From Bacteroidales bacterium (GTDB lineage Bacteria; Bacteroidota; Bacteroidia; Bacteroidales; VadinHA17), in assembly GCA_017999895.1 (NCBI GenBank), contig JAGNKY010000008.1:41256-105255 (forward strand): 64,000 nucleotides of DNA. The letters run 5' to 3'. The position numbers were made by a program, and so were the translations under genes. Below are positions 8,183 to 17,941 of this stretch, piece after piece. The notes beneath the pieces were generated by a model. It worked only from the letters and a program-made list of their open reading frames with translations. It ran no database searches and had not been told where the DNA came from. Numbering within the stretch: position 1 is the first letter of the stretch; every line of letters begins with the position of its first letter.

Positions 8183-10726
8183 TTAACTTTGTGAGGGTTC
8201 CACAAGTTTACTTTGTTCTTTCTTTTTATTCCGGATATTGATTTTTATCTCATTTTTTGCCTTGTTCAATCCAACATTTACATAATCTCCTTCAGTGAGT
8301 TTAGCCTTTATCATTACTTCAGCCATAGGATCTTCCAGATATTTTTGGATCGCTCTTTTCAAAGGCCTTGCACCAAAGTTTTCATCGAAGCCTTTTTCGG
8401 CAATAAAGTCTTTGGCAGCTTTGGAAATCCTGAGTTCATAACCCAGAGCCTTTACTCTTTCATAAAGACCTTTCAATTCAATATCAATAATTTTATCAAT
8501 ATCTTTTTTCTCAAGCGGATTGAAAATAACTATATCGTCAATTCTGTTGAGAAATTCAGGTGCAAATGTTTTCTGTAAAGCTTTCTGCAAAATACTCTTT
8601 GTTTGTTCATCCTTTGAGGCCTTTTTAGCAGCGGTATCAAAGCCGACTCCATGTCCAAATTCTGAAATCTGCCTCGTACCTATGTTGGAGGTCAGAATTA
8701 CTATTGTATTCCTGAAATCAACACGTCTTCCAAGGCTATCGGTAAGCTGTCCTTCATCAAGTACCTGAAGGAGAATATGATAGACATCAGGATGTGCTTT
8801 CTCGATCTCATCCAGAAGTACGACTGAATAAGGTCTCCGTCTTACTTTTTCAGTAAGCTGGCCACCTTCTTCGTAACCTACATATCCTGGAGGTGCACCA
8901 ACAAGTCGCGATACAGAGAATTTCTCCATATATTCGCTCATGTCAATTCTTATTAAATTTTCAGCAGAGTCAAACAGGAATTTTGCAAGCACTTTTGCAA
9001 GTTGAGTTTTTCCAACACCCGTTGGACCGAGGAATATAAAAGTACCTATTGGTTTATTTGGATCTTTAAGTCCGGCTCTGTTGCGTTGTATTGCCTTAAC
9101 AACTTTGGCAATAGCTTCATCCTGGCCTACAATGCTTTGTTTCAATTCGTCAGCCATATTAAGAAGTCGATTGCCTTCAGTCTGTGCAATCCTCTGTACA
9201 GGTACTCCTGTCATCATGGCAACCACTTCTGCCACTTTATCTGCATCCACAATTTTTCTGTTAAGAGCAAGTTCTTTTTCCCATTTCTTTTTTTCCTGCT
9301 CGATAAGTTCAAGCAAATCTTTCTCCTTATCTCTGAAGCTGGCAGCTTTTTCAAAATTCTGATTCTTTACTGCAGCTGTTTTTTCTTTTTTTATTTCTTC
9401 AAGTTGTTTTTCAAGCTCAAGAATCCGTTCAGGGACAACGATATTTGATATATGAACCCGTGAGCCGGCTTCATCGAGTGCATCAATAGCTTTATCAGGA
9501 AGATACCTGTCGCTTATGTACCTGTTTGTAAGCTTGACACACGCCTCTATGGCTTCGTCAGTAAATGTAACATTGTGATGTTCTTCATATCGTTCTTTTA
9601 TGTTGTGAAGGATATGAATTGTTTCCTCAATTGAGGTTGGTTCGACAAGTACCTTCTGGAATCTTCGTTCGAGGGCACCGTCTTTTTCAATATGCTCTCT
9701 ATATTCATCCAGGGTTGTAGCGCCTATACATTGTATTTCACCTCTTGCCAGAGCCGGTTTGAGCATGTTTGCGGCATCGAGAGAACCTGTTGCACCACCG
9801 GCACCAACAATAGTATGAATTTCGTCGATGAATAGGATGATATTATCATTCTTCGATAATTCATTAAGAATTGCTTTCATCCTTTCTTCAAACTGGCCTC
9901 TGTACTTTGTCCCGGCCACTATTGACGCAAGGTCAAGAGCAACAACTCTTTTATTAAATAGCACTCTCGAAACATTCTTTTTTACAATTCTCAAAGCAAG
10001 ACCTTCAGCAATGGCCGATTTTCCAACACCGGGTTCACCGATAAGTACCGGATTATTCTTTTTTCTGCGAGAAAGTATTTGTGCCAATCTTTCTATTTCT
10101 TTCTCTCTTCCCACAATAGGATCAAGCCTGCCTTCTTCTGCAGCTTTTGTAAGATCTATCCCAAAATTATCAAGTACTGGAGTTTCAGATGATGGCTTCC
10201 CCGATGACGATCCTGACTGGCCTCTTCCCGGAACTCCGTAACTCATACCCTCATCATCCTCATCTCTCGGAAAGTCAGCTTTTGCCTGAGGTTCTTCATT
10301 TTCAATATATCTCCTTACCGAATTATAATCGACATCCATCTCTGCAAGCAATCGGGTAACAAGTGCATTTTCGTCCTTCAAAATTGCAAGCAAAAGATGC
10401 TCTGACTCAATAGTCGAACTTTTAAGCGATTTAGCTTCAAGATAAACAAGTCTTAAAATCCTTTCAGTGCTTTTTAATAAAGGTATAGCTGTAATATCAG
10501 TAACCGGCGTAGAATTATCAACCCTTATACTTTTTTCAATGCTTCCCTTAAGCACAAGCAAATCAACGCCTGAATTTATAAGTATATTGGTAGCCAAGCT
10601 TTTACTATCTCTTAGTATTCCAAGAAAAAGATGTTCAGGACTTATATGATTATTACCTAATCTTATAGCTTCTTCTTTGCTATATGTCAATATGTCTTTA
10701 ACTTTCTGTGAAAACTGTGAATCCAT
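8183..10726 (-). CDS. clpC: ATP-dependent Clp protease ATP-binding subunit ClpC
   Basis: This 847-aa class I Hsp100 unfoldase feeds substrates to ClpP. In order: two Clp-N repeats (about 1-145), a Gly/Ser-rich linker (160-185), AAA domain 1 with Walker A GEPGVGKS (230-237) and Walker B FIDEIH, a UVR motif in the middle domain (about 456-475), AAA domain 2 with Walker A GPTGVGKT (567-574), and a ClpB_D2-small C-terminal domain. The UVR motif and short middle domain identify ClpC rather than ClpB. It is convergent with rimO, with no room for a separate terminator, and divergent from gyrA across 274 bp. Confidence 0.95.
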   Translation of the reverse strand: MDSQFSQKVKDILTYSKEEAIRLGNNHISPEHLFLGILRDSKSLATNILINSGVDLLVLKGSIEKSIRVDNSTPVTDITAIPLLKSTERILRLVYLEAKSLKSSTIESEHLLLAILKDENALVTRLLAEMDVDYNSVRRYIENEEPQAKADFPRDEDDEGMSYGVPGRGQSGSSSGKPSSETPVLDNFGIDLTKAAEEGRLDPIVGREKEIERLAQILSRRKKNNPVLIGEPGVGKSAIAEGLALRIVKKNVSRVLFNKRVVALDLASIVAGTKYRGQFEERMKAILNELSKNDNIILFIDEIHTIVGAGGATGSLDAANMLKPALARGEIQCIGATTLDEYREHIEKDGALERRFQKVLVEPTSIEETIHILHNIKERYEEHHNVTFTDEAIEACVKLTNRYISDRYLPDKAIDALDEAGSRVHISNIVVPERILELEKQLEEIKKEKTAAVKNQNFEKAASFRDKEKDLLELIEQEKKKWEKELALNRKIVDADKVAEVVAMMTGVPVQRIAQTEGNRLLNMADELKQSIVGQDEAIAKVVKAIQRNRAGLKDPNKPIGTFIFLGPTGVGKTQLAKVLAKFLFDSAENLIRIDMSEYMEKFSVSRLVGAPPGYVGYEEGGQLTEKVRRRPYSVVLLDEIEKAHPDVYHILLQVLDEGQLTDSLGRRVDFRNTIVILTSNIGTRQISEFGHGVGFDTAAKKASKDEQTKSILQKALQKTFAPEFLNRIDDIVIFNPLEKKDIDKIIDIELKGLYERVKALGYELRISKAAKDFIAEKGFDENFGARPLKRAIQKYLEDPMAEVMIKAKLTEGDYVNVGLNKAKNEIKINIRNKKKEQSKLVEPSQS

Positions 10727-10781
10727 ATTATTATCCTCTTTGTTTTTAAATTATTTTCTTTTATATTTAAATATATAAACC

Positions 10782-10794
10782 TGACACTTTGTCA
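10782..10794. promoter_or_regulatory. short palindrome upstream of clpC
   Basis: tgacactttgtca has 5-bp perfect inverted arms (TGACA/TGTCA) around CTT and lies 56 bp upstream of the clpC start in the clpC-gyrA gap. It is neither a CIRCE element nor a CtsR direct repeat. It could be an operator for an unidentified regulator or a chance palindrome. Confidence 0.25.
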
Positions 10795-11000
10795 TTAATT
10801 ATATAGGCTATTTAAAATATAGTTTTATTTTTTTAGTAATATATAATATGTCAATTTTTATGCCTTTTTTAAATGTAATGGTTGAAAATAAAAATCAATT
10901 CTTTTATTTCTCAAAAATAGTCAAATATTCACTATTTTGGCACTTTGATTTTATTAATAAAAACAGAATTTTATAATTTAATGATAAACAATATATAAAA

Positions 11001-13553
11001 ATGGAAATGGAACGACTTTTAAAGGTAAATATTGAGGAAGAAATGAAGTCGGCCTACATTGATTATTCAATGTCCGTTATAGTTTCAAGGGCTTTACCCG
11101 ATGTAAGAGATGGACTTAAACCTGTACATCGCAGAGTTCTTTATGGAATGTGGGAATTAGGATTGCTGGCTAACAGACCTTATAAAAAATCGGCAAGAAT
11201 AGTGGGAGAGGTGCTTGGAAAATATCATCCACATGGTGATTCATCTGTATATGAAGCGATGGTGAGAATGGCTCAGGATTGGTCACTGAGATATCCATTG
11301 ATTGACGGACAGGGAAACTTCGGGTCAATTGACGGTGACAGTCCTGCTGCTATGAGATATACTGAAGCCAGACTGCAAAAAATTGCTGAGGAGATGCTTG
11401 TTGATATTGAAAAAAACACAGTAGATTTTCAGCTTAATTTTGACGATTCTCTCCAGGAACCAATAGTATTGCCGTCAAAAATTCCCAACCTTCTTATAAA
11501 TGGAGCTTCCGGTATAGCAGTAGGTATGGCTACAAACATGCCACCCCATAACTTATCAGAAATAGTCGACGCGATAATTGCCTTTATTGATAACAAAGAT
11601 ATTGCCACTGCAGAATTAATTAAATTTGTCAAAGGGCCTGACTTTCCTACAGGAGGAATTATTTATGGTGAACAGGGAATTAGAGATGCTTATGAGACGG
11701 GAAGAGGAAGAATTATTATAAGAGCAAGAACTGAAATCGAACATACTCATTCGGGAAGGGAATGTATCGTAGTAAACGAAATCCCATTCATGGTGAATAA
11801 GGCCGAGATGATAAAAAGAATTGCCGATTTGATTAATGAACATAAAATAGAGGGGATATCTTATATTAATGATGAATCCGATAGGAACGGCATGAGAATA
11901 GTAATAATATTGAAAAAAGATGCCGCCTCTGCTCAAGTTGTTCTAAACAATCTTTATAAATATACTCAATTACAGACAACATTTAATGTTAATAATATTG
12001 CTCTGGTTAAAGGACGGCCAAAGCTCCTTAATCTTAAGGAGCTTATTGAAAATTATGTAAAACACCGTCATGAAATAATAATCAGACGAACACGGTTTGA
12101 ACTTGATCAGGCCGAAAAAAGAGCACATATTCTTGAAGGCCTTATAATTGCCAGCGATAATATCGACGAAGTGATTGCAATAATTAAAAGCTCCCAAAAT
12201 CCTGATGAGGCAAGAGAAAGACTTATGGAAAGATTCTCACTTTCGGAAGCACAAGCAAGAGCAATTGTAGATATGCGTCTGAGGCAGCTTACCGGACTTG
12301 AACAAAGTAAATTAAGGGAAGAATATAATGAAACAATTAAACAAATAGACTATCTTAATAAAGTATTGGATAGCTATGAACTTCAGATGAAAATAATAAA
12401 GGATGAATTATTGGAAATCAAAGATAAATATGGTGATAAACGCCGTACAGAAATTATCCCAAATGCCGAAGAGTTTAATCCTGAAGACTTTTATTCCGAT
12501 GAAGAAATGGTAATCACAATATCTCATCTCGGATATATAAAAAGAACCCCTCTTTCGGAATTCAGAAGACAAAACAGGGGAGGGACAGGCTCAAAAGGAA
12601 GTATAACCAGGGATGAAGATTTTGTAGAATATCTTTATATAGCCACAATGCATAATACAATGCTATTTTTTACAAAAAAAGGGAAATGCTATTGGCTCAA
12701 AGTGTATAATATTCCAGAAGGAACTAAAACATCGAAAGGAAGGGCAATTCAAAACCTTATCAATATTGAATCCGACGATTGTGTGAAAGCTTTCATCAAT
12801 GTAAAAAATCTCGATAATGATAACTATATTAAAAACAATTTTATCATTCTGTGCACCACAAAAGGTATTTTAAAAAAGACATCGCTTGAATCCTATTCCA
12901 GACCAAGAATCAATGGCTTGAATGCAATTACAATAAGAGAAGGGGATGAACTTATTGAAGCACGACTGACAAACGGCAATCACGAAATAATGCTTGCAGT
13001 AAGATTCGGACGTGCAATAAGATTTCATGAGAGAAGCGTCAGACCTATGGGCAGAACAGCGTCAGGGGTCATCGGAATTAAATTGGCCTCGGAAACAGAT
13101 GCTGTAATTGGAATGATTACAATTGAGGAAAAACAAAAAGATATACTGGTTGTTTCTGAGAAAGGCTATGGGAAACGAACCGGCATCGATAATTATAGAA
13201 TTACAAACCGTGGAGGTAAAGGTGTTAAAACAATAAATATTACTGAAAAGACCGGTTACCTTGTCGCACTAAAAGATGTCACTGATAATGATGACCTTAT
13301 GATAATTACCCAAGCCGGTAATATTGTAAGAATACCTGTTTCAGGTATAAGGCTTATGGGTAGAGCGACACAGGGAGTAAAGCTGATAAATCTGAAAGAG
13401 AATGACTCAATTGCCTCAGTAGCGTGTGTGGAGATAAATGAAGAAAGTGAAGAAAGTGAAGAAAGTGAAGAAAATAGGGAAGATGGAAATAATAGTTCTG
13501 AAGAAGGCAAACAAAAAGACAACGAAATTGGCAAAGAATTTGATAATTATTAA
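11001..13553 (+). CDS. gyrA: DNA gyrase subunit A
   Basis: This 850-aa type IIA topoisomerase subunit cuts and rejoins DNA. The catalytic tyrosine is Y120 (AMRYTEARL). The quinolone-determining region reads [17 protein letters not shown], with Ser81 and Glu85 at the E. coli S83 and D87 positions, a state expected to be quinolone-sensitive at the main site. The C-terminal beta-pinwheel carries the GyrA-box-like segment [10 protein letters not shown]. The last ~40 residues are a strongly acidic, low-complexity tail with repeated E-E-S, encoded by a 9-bp tandem repeat near 13438-13475. Such acidic tails tune gyrase wrapping in other species. Confidence 0.96.
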   Translation: MEMERLLKVNIEEEMKSAYIDYSMSVIVSRALPDVRDGLKPVHRRVLYGMWELGLLANRPYKKSARIVGEVLGKYHPHGDSSVYEAMVRMAQDWSLRYPLIDGQGNFGSIDGDSPAAMRYTEARLQKIAEEMLVDIEKNTVDFQLNFDDSLQEPIVLPSKIPNLLINGASGIAVGMATNMPPHNLSEIVDAIIAFIDNKDIATAELIKFVKGPDFPTGGIIYGEQGIRDAYETGRGRIIIRARTEIEHTHSGRECIVVNEIPFMVNKAEMIKRIADLINEHKIEGISYINDESDRNGMRIVIILKKDAASAQVVLNNLYKYTQLQTTFNVNNIALVKGRPKLLNLKELIENYVKHRHEIIIRRTRFELDQAEKRAHILEGLIIASDNIDEVIAIIKSSQNPDEARERLMERFSLSEAQARAIVDMRLRQLTGLEQSKLREEYNETIKQIDYLNKVLDSYELQMKIIKDELLEIKDKYGDKRRTEIIPNAEEFNPEDFYSDEEMVITISHLGYIKRTPLSEFRRQNRGGTGSKGSITRDEDFVEYLYIATMHNTMLFFTKKGKCYWLKVYNIPEGTKTSKGRAIQNLINIESDDCVKAFINVKNLDNDNYIKNNFIILCTTKGILKKTSLESYSRPRINGLNAITIREGDELIEARLTNGNHEIMLAVRFGRAIRFHERSVRPMGRTASGVIGIKLASETDAVIGMITIEEKQKDILVVSEKGYGKRTGIDNYRITNRGGKGVKTINITEKTGYLVALKDVTDNDDLMIITQAGNIVRIPVSGIRLMGRATQGVKLINLKENDSIASVACVEINEESEESEESEENREDGNNSSEEGKQKDNEIGKEFDNY

Positions 13554-13600
13554 GTAAAGTTATAAATTTGGACAGATTTTTTTAAATTAAAAGTTTTACC

Positions 13601-14767
13601 ATGAAAAAATTATTTAGTATAATTATTGCAATATCAATTACTTGTGGCGCTTTTGCCCAGATGGGAAAAGTAAACGCCGCTCTAAGTTATATTGACCAGG
13701 GAATGCTTGACAAAGCTAAAGAAGCACTTGACCAGGCACTGGTTAACGAAAAATCCAAAGATAATCCAAGAACTTGGGTTGCAAAAGGAAGGCTTGCACA
13801 AGAGGTTTTCAGAAGCGATAATCCAAAATTCAAATCATTTTATGAAGATCCATTGCAAGAAGCAGTTGCAGCCTATGAGAAAGCTCTTGAACTTGATACA
13901 AAAGGAAGTATTGAGAAACAATTAAAACTGAATAATACTTATGTTCAGTTGGGCAACGATTTTATTACACAAGGAGTTCAGAGATTTGAAGCTAGGGACT
14001 ATGAAGGCGCTTTAAAATCATTTGAAAGTAATATTAAATTAGCTACCAGCGATCTTTATATCGGAGTAGTTGACACGGGTATATACTTTAATGCAGGACT
14101 TGCTGCATTTAATGCAAAACTTTATGATAAGGCAATTCAATATTTTCAGAAATGTGCCGACATGAAGTATGAAGGTCCAACACCTTATTTATTAATATAT
14201 AATTGTTATAGGGAATTAAAGGATATGGCTAATGCTGAAGCCATACTTAAAAAGGCTGTTGAAACATTCCCTGATAACCAGGATGTTATGCTAAATCTCA
14301 TTGATTTTTATATGACAAACGACAAAATCGATGAGGCTTTTTCGTATCTTAACATGGCTAAAGCTAAGAATCCAAATGATTACACGTTGTTCTGGGCTGA
14401 AGGTGTGCTTTACATGAAGCAGGAGAAATATGACGAAGCAATAGAGAGTCTTAAGAAATCAATCGAACTTAAAGGAGATGAATATAACACTCATTTTAAT
14501 CTTGGGGTTTGTTATTACAATAAAGCTGTAGCTATGTTCCAGAAAGCAAACGAAATAATGGATGTAAATGCATATAACGCCGCAATTAATGAAGCAAATA
14601 AAGTATTTGTACAGGCAATACCGTATTTCGAAAAGGCTGCGACTATTAAAAAAGATGATCCCGATTCATTAAGAAATTTAAAAGAACTTTATTTCAGACT
14701 TAGAACTGTTTATCCTGAATATGAAGCAAAATATCAGGAAATAGTAAAGAAGCTTGAGAATATGTAA
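13601..14767 (+). CDS. exported tetratricopeptide-repeat protein
   Basis: The 388-aa protein has a Sec signal peptide (MKKLFSIIIAISITCGAFAQ) and TPR-like helical repeats over most of its length; clear repeats fall at about 40-100, 165-190 and 255-290 (for example AEGVLYMKQEKYDEAIESLKK). It is predicted to be periplasmic or envelope-associated and to act as a protein-interaction scaffold. It follows gyrA by 47 bp and is probably co-transcribed or close to it; a TPR gene after gyrA is common in Bacteroidales. Its partner is unknown. A strong terminator follows. Confidence 0.85.
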   Translation: MKKLFSIIIAISITCGAFAQMGKVNAALSYIDQGMLDKAKEALDQALVNEKSKDNPRTWVAKGRLAQEVFRSDNPKFKSFYEDPLQEAVAAYEKALELDTKGSIEKQLKLNNTYVQLGNDFITQGVQRFEARDYEGALKSFESNIKLATSDLYIGVVDTGIYFNAGLAAFNAKLYDKAIQYFQKCADMKYEGPTPYLLIYNCYRELKDMANAEAILKKAVETFPDNQDVMLNLIDFYMTNDKIDEAFSYLNMAKAKNPNDYTLFWAEGVLYMKQEKYDEAIESLKKSIELKGDEYNTHFNLGVCYYNKAVAMFQKANEIMDVNAYNAAINEANKVFVQAIPYFEKAATIKKDDPDSLRNLKELYFRLRTVYPEYEAKYQEIVKKLENM

Positions 14768-14793
14768 AAGAAATTTATTAATTATCTATAATT

Positions 14794-14826
14794 AAAGCGC
14801 AGTTGTTGAACAACTGCGCTTTTTTT
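14794..14826 (+). terminator. intrinsic terminator after the TPR gene
   Basis: The near-perfect inverted repeat aaagcgcagttgtt/aacaactgcgcttt around a single G (effectively a 5-nt loop) spans 14794-14822, and the T-run extends to 14826. It begins 27 bp after the stop codon and ends the gyrA-TPR unit. Confidence 0.9.
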
Positions 14827-15052
14827 AATAAAATTTTGAAAGGGTAGAATCTGTTAATTTAAAATTTATACTGAACTTAATTATAACAATGAGATAAATT
14901 AAGTTCCATTTAACATAATATTAATTATAGGAATATATAAAGAATTTTCATCCAGCTCTGCTGGTTAACATAAAATCAGTTCCGGGGCGAAATCACTGGA
15001 ACGGTATCGGTTAACAAAATATTATTAAAATTGCATAATATAAACATGGACT

Positions 15053-15724
15053 ATGTTGATCAAAAAATCAGTAATAGAATTCCTCGATAACCTTTCGTAC
15101 AATAACAACAGAGAATGGTTCACGGCGAATAAAGAAAAATATTTTCAAGCCAGAACAAATTTTGAGGATTTTGTTCAGGCTCTAATTGACAGATTGGCTA
15201 TGTATGAGCATCCATTACGTGGCCTTGAAGCAAAATCATGTATTTTCAGAATAAACCGTGATATAAGGTTTTCAAACGACAAATCGCCATATAAAACAAA
15301 TTTTGGCGCCCTTATTATTAAAGGCGGCAGAAAAAATATGCACAGATATGCAGGCTATTATCTTCACATAGAACCATCTCAGAGTATGATTAGCGGTGGT
15401 GCTTATATGCCAGATATTCAATGGCTTACAGCTATAAGAGAAAGAATCGACCAGGAATCCGAAAACTTCGTTGAAATTATCGAAAATAAAAACTTTAAAC
15501 AGTTCTTCGGAACAATTGAAGGCGAGAAACTTAAGAGTGCCCCAAAAGGTTATGACTTAAATCATCCCTATCTCGAACTTCTTAAATATAAAAGCTTTAT
15601 GGCCGATCGTACTTTTACCGATAAGGAAGTAACAAGTCCGGCTTTTTTCGATACGGTATTCAATGGTTTCCTCGCAATGAAACCATTGAACGATTTCCTT
15701 AATAATTGTCTGGTTGACGAGTGA
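15053..15724 (+). CDS. DUF2461 (TIGR02453) family protein
   Basis: The 223-aa cytoplasmic protein has the family hallmarks: FLDNLSYNNNREWF at the N-terminus, the CIFRINRDIRFSNDKSPYKTNFGA core and a GYYLHIEP segment. The family is widespread in bacteria and some fungi, but its biochemical role is not established. The length is normal. It ends 13 bp from the convergent stop of the S24 repressor. The 226-bp gap before it holds short inverted repeats (ccagctctgctgg; gttcc...ggaac) of unknown meaning. Confidence 0.88.
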   Translation: MLIKKSVIEFLDNLSYNNNREWFTANKEKYFQARTNFEDFVQALIDRLAMYEHPLRGLEAKSCIFRINRDIRFSNDKSPYKTNFGALIIKGGRKNMHRYAGYYLHIEPSQSMISGGAYMPDIQWLTAIRERIDQESENFVEIIENKNFKQFFGTIEGEKLKSAPKGYDLNHPYLELLKYKSFMADRTFTDKEVTSPAFFDTVFNGFLAMKPLNDFLNNCLVDE

Positions 15725-15737
15725 CAATATTAATTTC

Positions 15738-16568
15738 TCATTCTTTTACTTCGTCAACATCAATTATTTCTGTTCCAAGTCGGGCCTTTAACTGCTGAAG
15801 GTCATGTTTCATTTTCGCCACAGTCTGCAAAAGCTGCTTCTCAGGAATAAACGGTTCAGGAAGTTCGCTGCTTATGTAATTTACAAAAGTCCATATTTCT
15901 TTTACTTCGCTAACATGAACCTCATAAGGGTTGTATAGTGGATTAAGTGAATAAAGAACAAGCTTGCCTCTTTCAGCAATTTTATTCTCTAGAATTTTAA
16001 ACACTATGCCATCGTCGAGTGTAAATACTATATATGCTTTACCGCTGACAATATTATTCCAGTCCTGAAGAAATTCACCTGTAACCCATGAACCGTCAGG
16101 AATCGGAAGCATTGAATCACCTTTGAGCTGGAAAGTTCTGTATTTCCTGTTCTCCGAAAGAAAAGGAAGCGAGAATACTGGCAGTTCGCCAATATATTCA
16201 GGATCGGCATAACCCGTAGTGTAACCTGCTTTTGCCTTTTCATTTACAAGTTCAATGTTTTCCTTGTTCTTGCTGTTTACAGTGGTGGTAAGCACTCTCA
16301 GGTTGCTTCCCCTCACATAGGCATCATATCCGCGTTCAAGCTCACCAAGCTGACTCTCCGAAAGCTTCGAGAGGTCTATTTTCAGTAGAGTATCGATTGA
16401 AACATTGAAATAGCTCGAAAAAGATATCAGAGTTTCGATTCCGGGTTGCGCTATCCCATTCTCATAACCGCTCAGCGTGGAACGCTTAAGATTAAGGGCA
16501 TAAGCCACTTCATCCTGGGTCCTGCCCTTCCTTTTTCTTAAAAATTTTATGTTCTCAGCAAAGTACAT
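15738..16568 (-). CDS. XRE/peptidase S24 autocleaving repressor (LexA-like)
   Basis: The 276-aa protein has an N-terminal XRE helix-turn-helix (about 5-62; TQDEVAYALNLKRSTLSGYE) and a C-terminal S24 (LexA/UmuD) domain. The probable self-cleavage site is A114-G115 (KAKAGY), the nucleophile S152 (GDSM) and the general base K191 (VFKIL). By analogy with LexA and CI it would repress DNA-damage genes and cleave itself on RecA-ssDNA. It faces dinB across 97 bp containing a perfect palindrome, and the next gene after dinB is a second DnaE, so an SOS-type mutagenesis switch is the natural reading. A leucine/lysine-rich tail extends past the S24 fold. Confidence 0.88.
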   Translation of the reverse strand: MYFAENIKFLRKRKGRTQDEVAYALNLKRSTLSGYENGIAQPGIETLISFSSYFNVSIDTLLKIDLSKLSESQLGELERGYDAYVRGSNLRVLTTTVNSKNKENIELVNEKAKAGYTTGYADPEYIGELPVFSLPFLSENRKYRTFQLKGDSMLPIPDGSWVTGEFLQDWNNIVSGKAYIVFTLDDGIVFKILENKIAERGKLVLYSLNPLYNPYEVHVSEVKEIWTFVNYISSELPEPFIPEKQLLQTVAKMKHDLQQLKARLGTEIIDVDEVKE

Positions 16569-16599
16569 ATCAAAAAAATGATTATATTATAGTCGTAAA

Positions 16600-16622
16600 T
16601 TTTGATTATTTTCTAATCAAAA
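16600..16622. promoter_or_regulatory. palindromic candidate operator between S24 repressor and dinB
   Basis: TTTTGATTA (16600-16608) and TAATCAAAA (16614-16622) are perfect 9-bp inverted arms around ttttc. The site is centred 43 bp from the repressor start and 55 bp from the dinB start, ideally placed to control both divergent genes. It does not match the E. coli or Bacillus LexA boxes, in line with the XRE-type DNA-binding domain. Confidence 0.6.
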
Positions 16623-16665
16623 ATAGAATATATTTTCGATATAAACAAACAATTGCAGAAAAAAA

Positions 16666-17838
16666 ATGGATTATACCGGCAATATTGAAAGGTCTGTTCT
16701 TCATCTTGATCTCGATACTTTTTTTGTATCGGTTGAGAGGCTCAGGAACAGCAGGCTCTGTGGTAAGCCTGTTATAGTAGGAAGTCTGTCGGACCGCGGG
16801 GTGGTTGCAAGCTGCAGTTACGAGGCAAGAAAGTATGGAGTCGGTTCGGCTATGCCAATGAAACTGGCAAGGAACCTGTGCCCCGATGCAATAATAATAC
16901 GTGGCGATATGGAACTTTACAGCAAATACTCCGATATGGTAACTGAGATAATTGCCGGAAAGGCTCCGCTGTATGAAAAAGCTTCTATTGACGAGCATTA
17001 TATAGAACTTACAGGTATGGACAGGTTTTTCGGATGCAGCCTGTGGGCTCACGAACTTCGCAGATATATAATTAAGGAGACAGGCCTGCCTGTATCAATG
17101 GGGCTATCCGTTAACAAGACTGTTTCGAAGATAGCGGCAGGAGAAGCAAAACCCAACGGCGAAATGGAAGTTAAAAAAGAAACTGTACTCCCTTTCCTCG
17201 ACCCGCTTTCGATAAATAAAATTCCAATGATAGGGCCAAAAACCTATTACTTGCTAAGGTCAATGGGAGTGTCAACAATACTTACCCTCAGAAGAATACC
17301 TCCCGAAATGCTCGAAAAGGTGATGGGTAAAAACGGTATCGATATATGGAAAAAAGCCAATGGCATCGACAATACTCCTGTTATAAACTATTCAGAACAG
17401 AAATCAATAAGTACAGAACATACTTTCGGAAGGGACACCACCGACATAGCGAGAATTAACCAATTACTCGTGAGTATGGTCGAGAAAACAGCATACGAGT
17501 TGAGAAAACAGGAAAAGCTGACGTCGTGCATAACGGTAAAAATAAGATATTCAAATTTCGACACCTATACTTTGCAAAAATGCATTCCGTACACGGCTTT
17601 CGATCATATACTGATAGATGCGGCCAAAGAGCTTTTTGCACGGCTCTACCGGCGCCGCATGCTCATCCGGCTCATTGGGGTGCGCCTGAGTAACCTGGTA
17701 AACGGGTTTCAACAGCTCGATATGTTCGACGATACCCCCGAGAAGGTAAACCTGTACCAGGCGATAGACAGGATAAGAAAGCGTTTCGGAAGCCATGCAG
17801 TACAAAGAGCCGCAGGGATTATAACAAAGCAGGAATAG
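16666..17838 (+). CDS. dinB: DNA polymerase IV (Y family)
   Basis: This 390-aa translesion polymerase has catalytic residues D15 (LDLDTFF) and the SIDEH motif with D109 and E110. Classical DinB proteins usually have SIDEA here. A helix-hairpin-helix and little-finger domain follow, and a sliding-clamp binding motif QLDMF is at 350-354 near the C-terminus. It is the first gene of the mutagenesis unit divergent from the S24 repressor, with a palindromic operator upstream. Retention of all catalytic acids argues for an active polymerase rather than an inactive ImuB-type subunit. Confidence 0.92.
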   Translation: MDYTGNIERSVLHLDLDTFFVSVERLRNSRLCGKPVIVGSLSDRGVVASCSYEARKYGVGSAMPMKLARNLCPDAIIIRGDMELYSKYSDMVTEIIAGKAPLYEKASIDEHYIELTGMDRFFGCSLWAHELRRYIIKETGLPVSMGLSVNKTVSKIAAGEAKPNGEMEVKKETVLPFLDPLSINKIPMIGPKTYYLLRSMGVSTILTLRRIPPEMLEKVMGKNGIDIWKKANGIDNTPVINYSEQKSISTEHTFGRDTTDIARINQLLVSMVEKTAYELRKQEKLTSCITVKIRYSNFDTYTLQKCIPYTAFDHILIDAAKELFARLYRRRMLIRLIGVRLSNLVNGFQQLDMFDDTPEKVNLYQAIDRIRKRFGSHAVQRAAGIITKQE

Positions 17839-17880
17839 GCACAGAGCACAGAGCACAGAGCACAGAGCACAGGGCACAGG
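17839..17880. repeat. 7-bp tandem repeat (GCACAGA)n
   Basis: Six consecutive heptamers (four gcacaga, then two gcacagg) start at the base after the dinB stop codon and fill part of the 103-bp gap to dnaE2. Related heptamers occur at 36462 and 57087. Confidence 0.85.
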
Positions 17881-17941
17881 CTTCACAAGCTATAGGAAAG
17901 TGAAGTCTTGGCTCATAGCACAAAGCAGGTAACGGGAAATA

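Noticed and set aside
17839..17880. CRISPR or attachment site at the heptamer repeats
   Set aside because: Pure 7-bp tandem units with no spacers, integrase or cas genes nearby.
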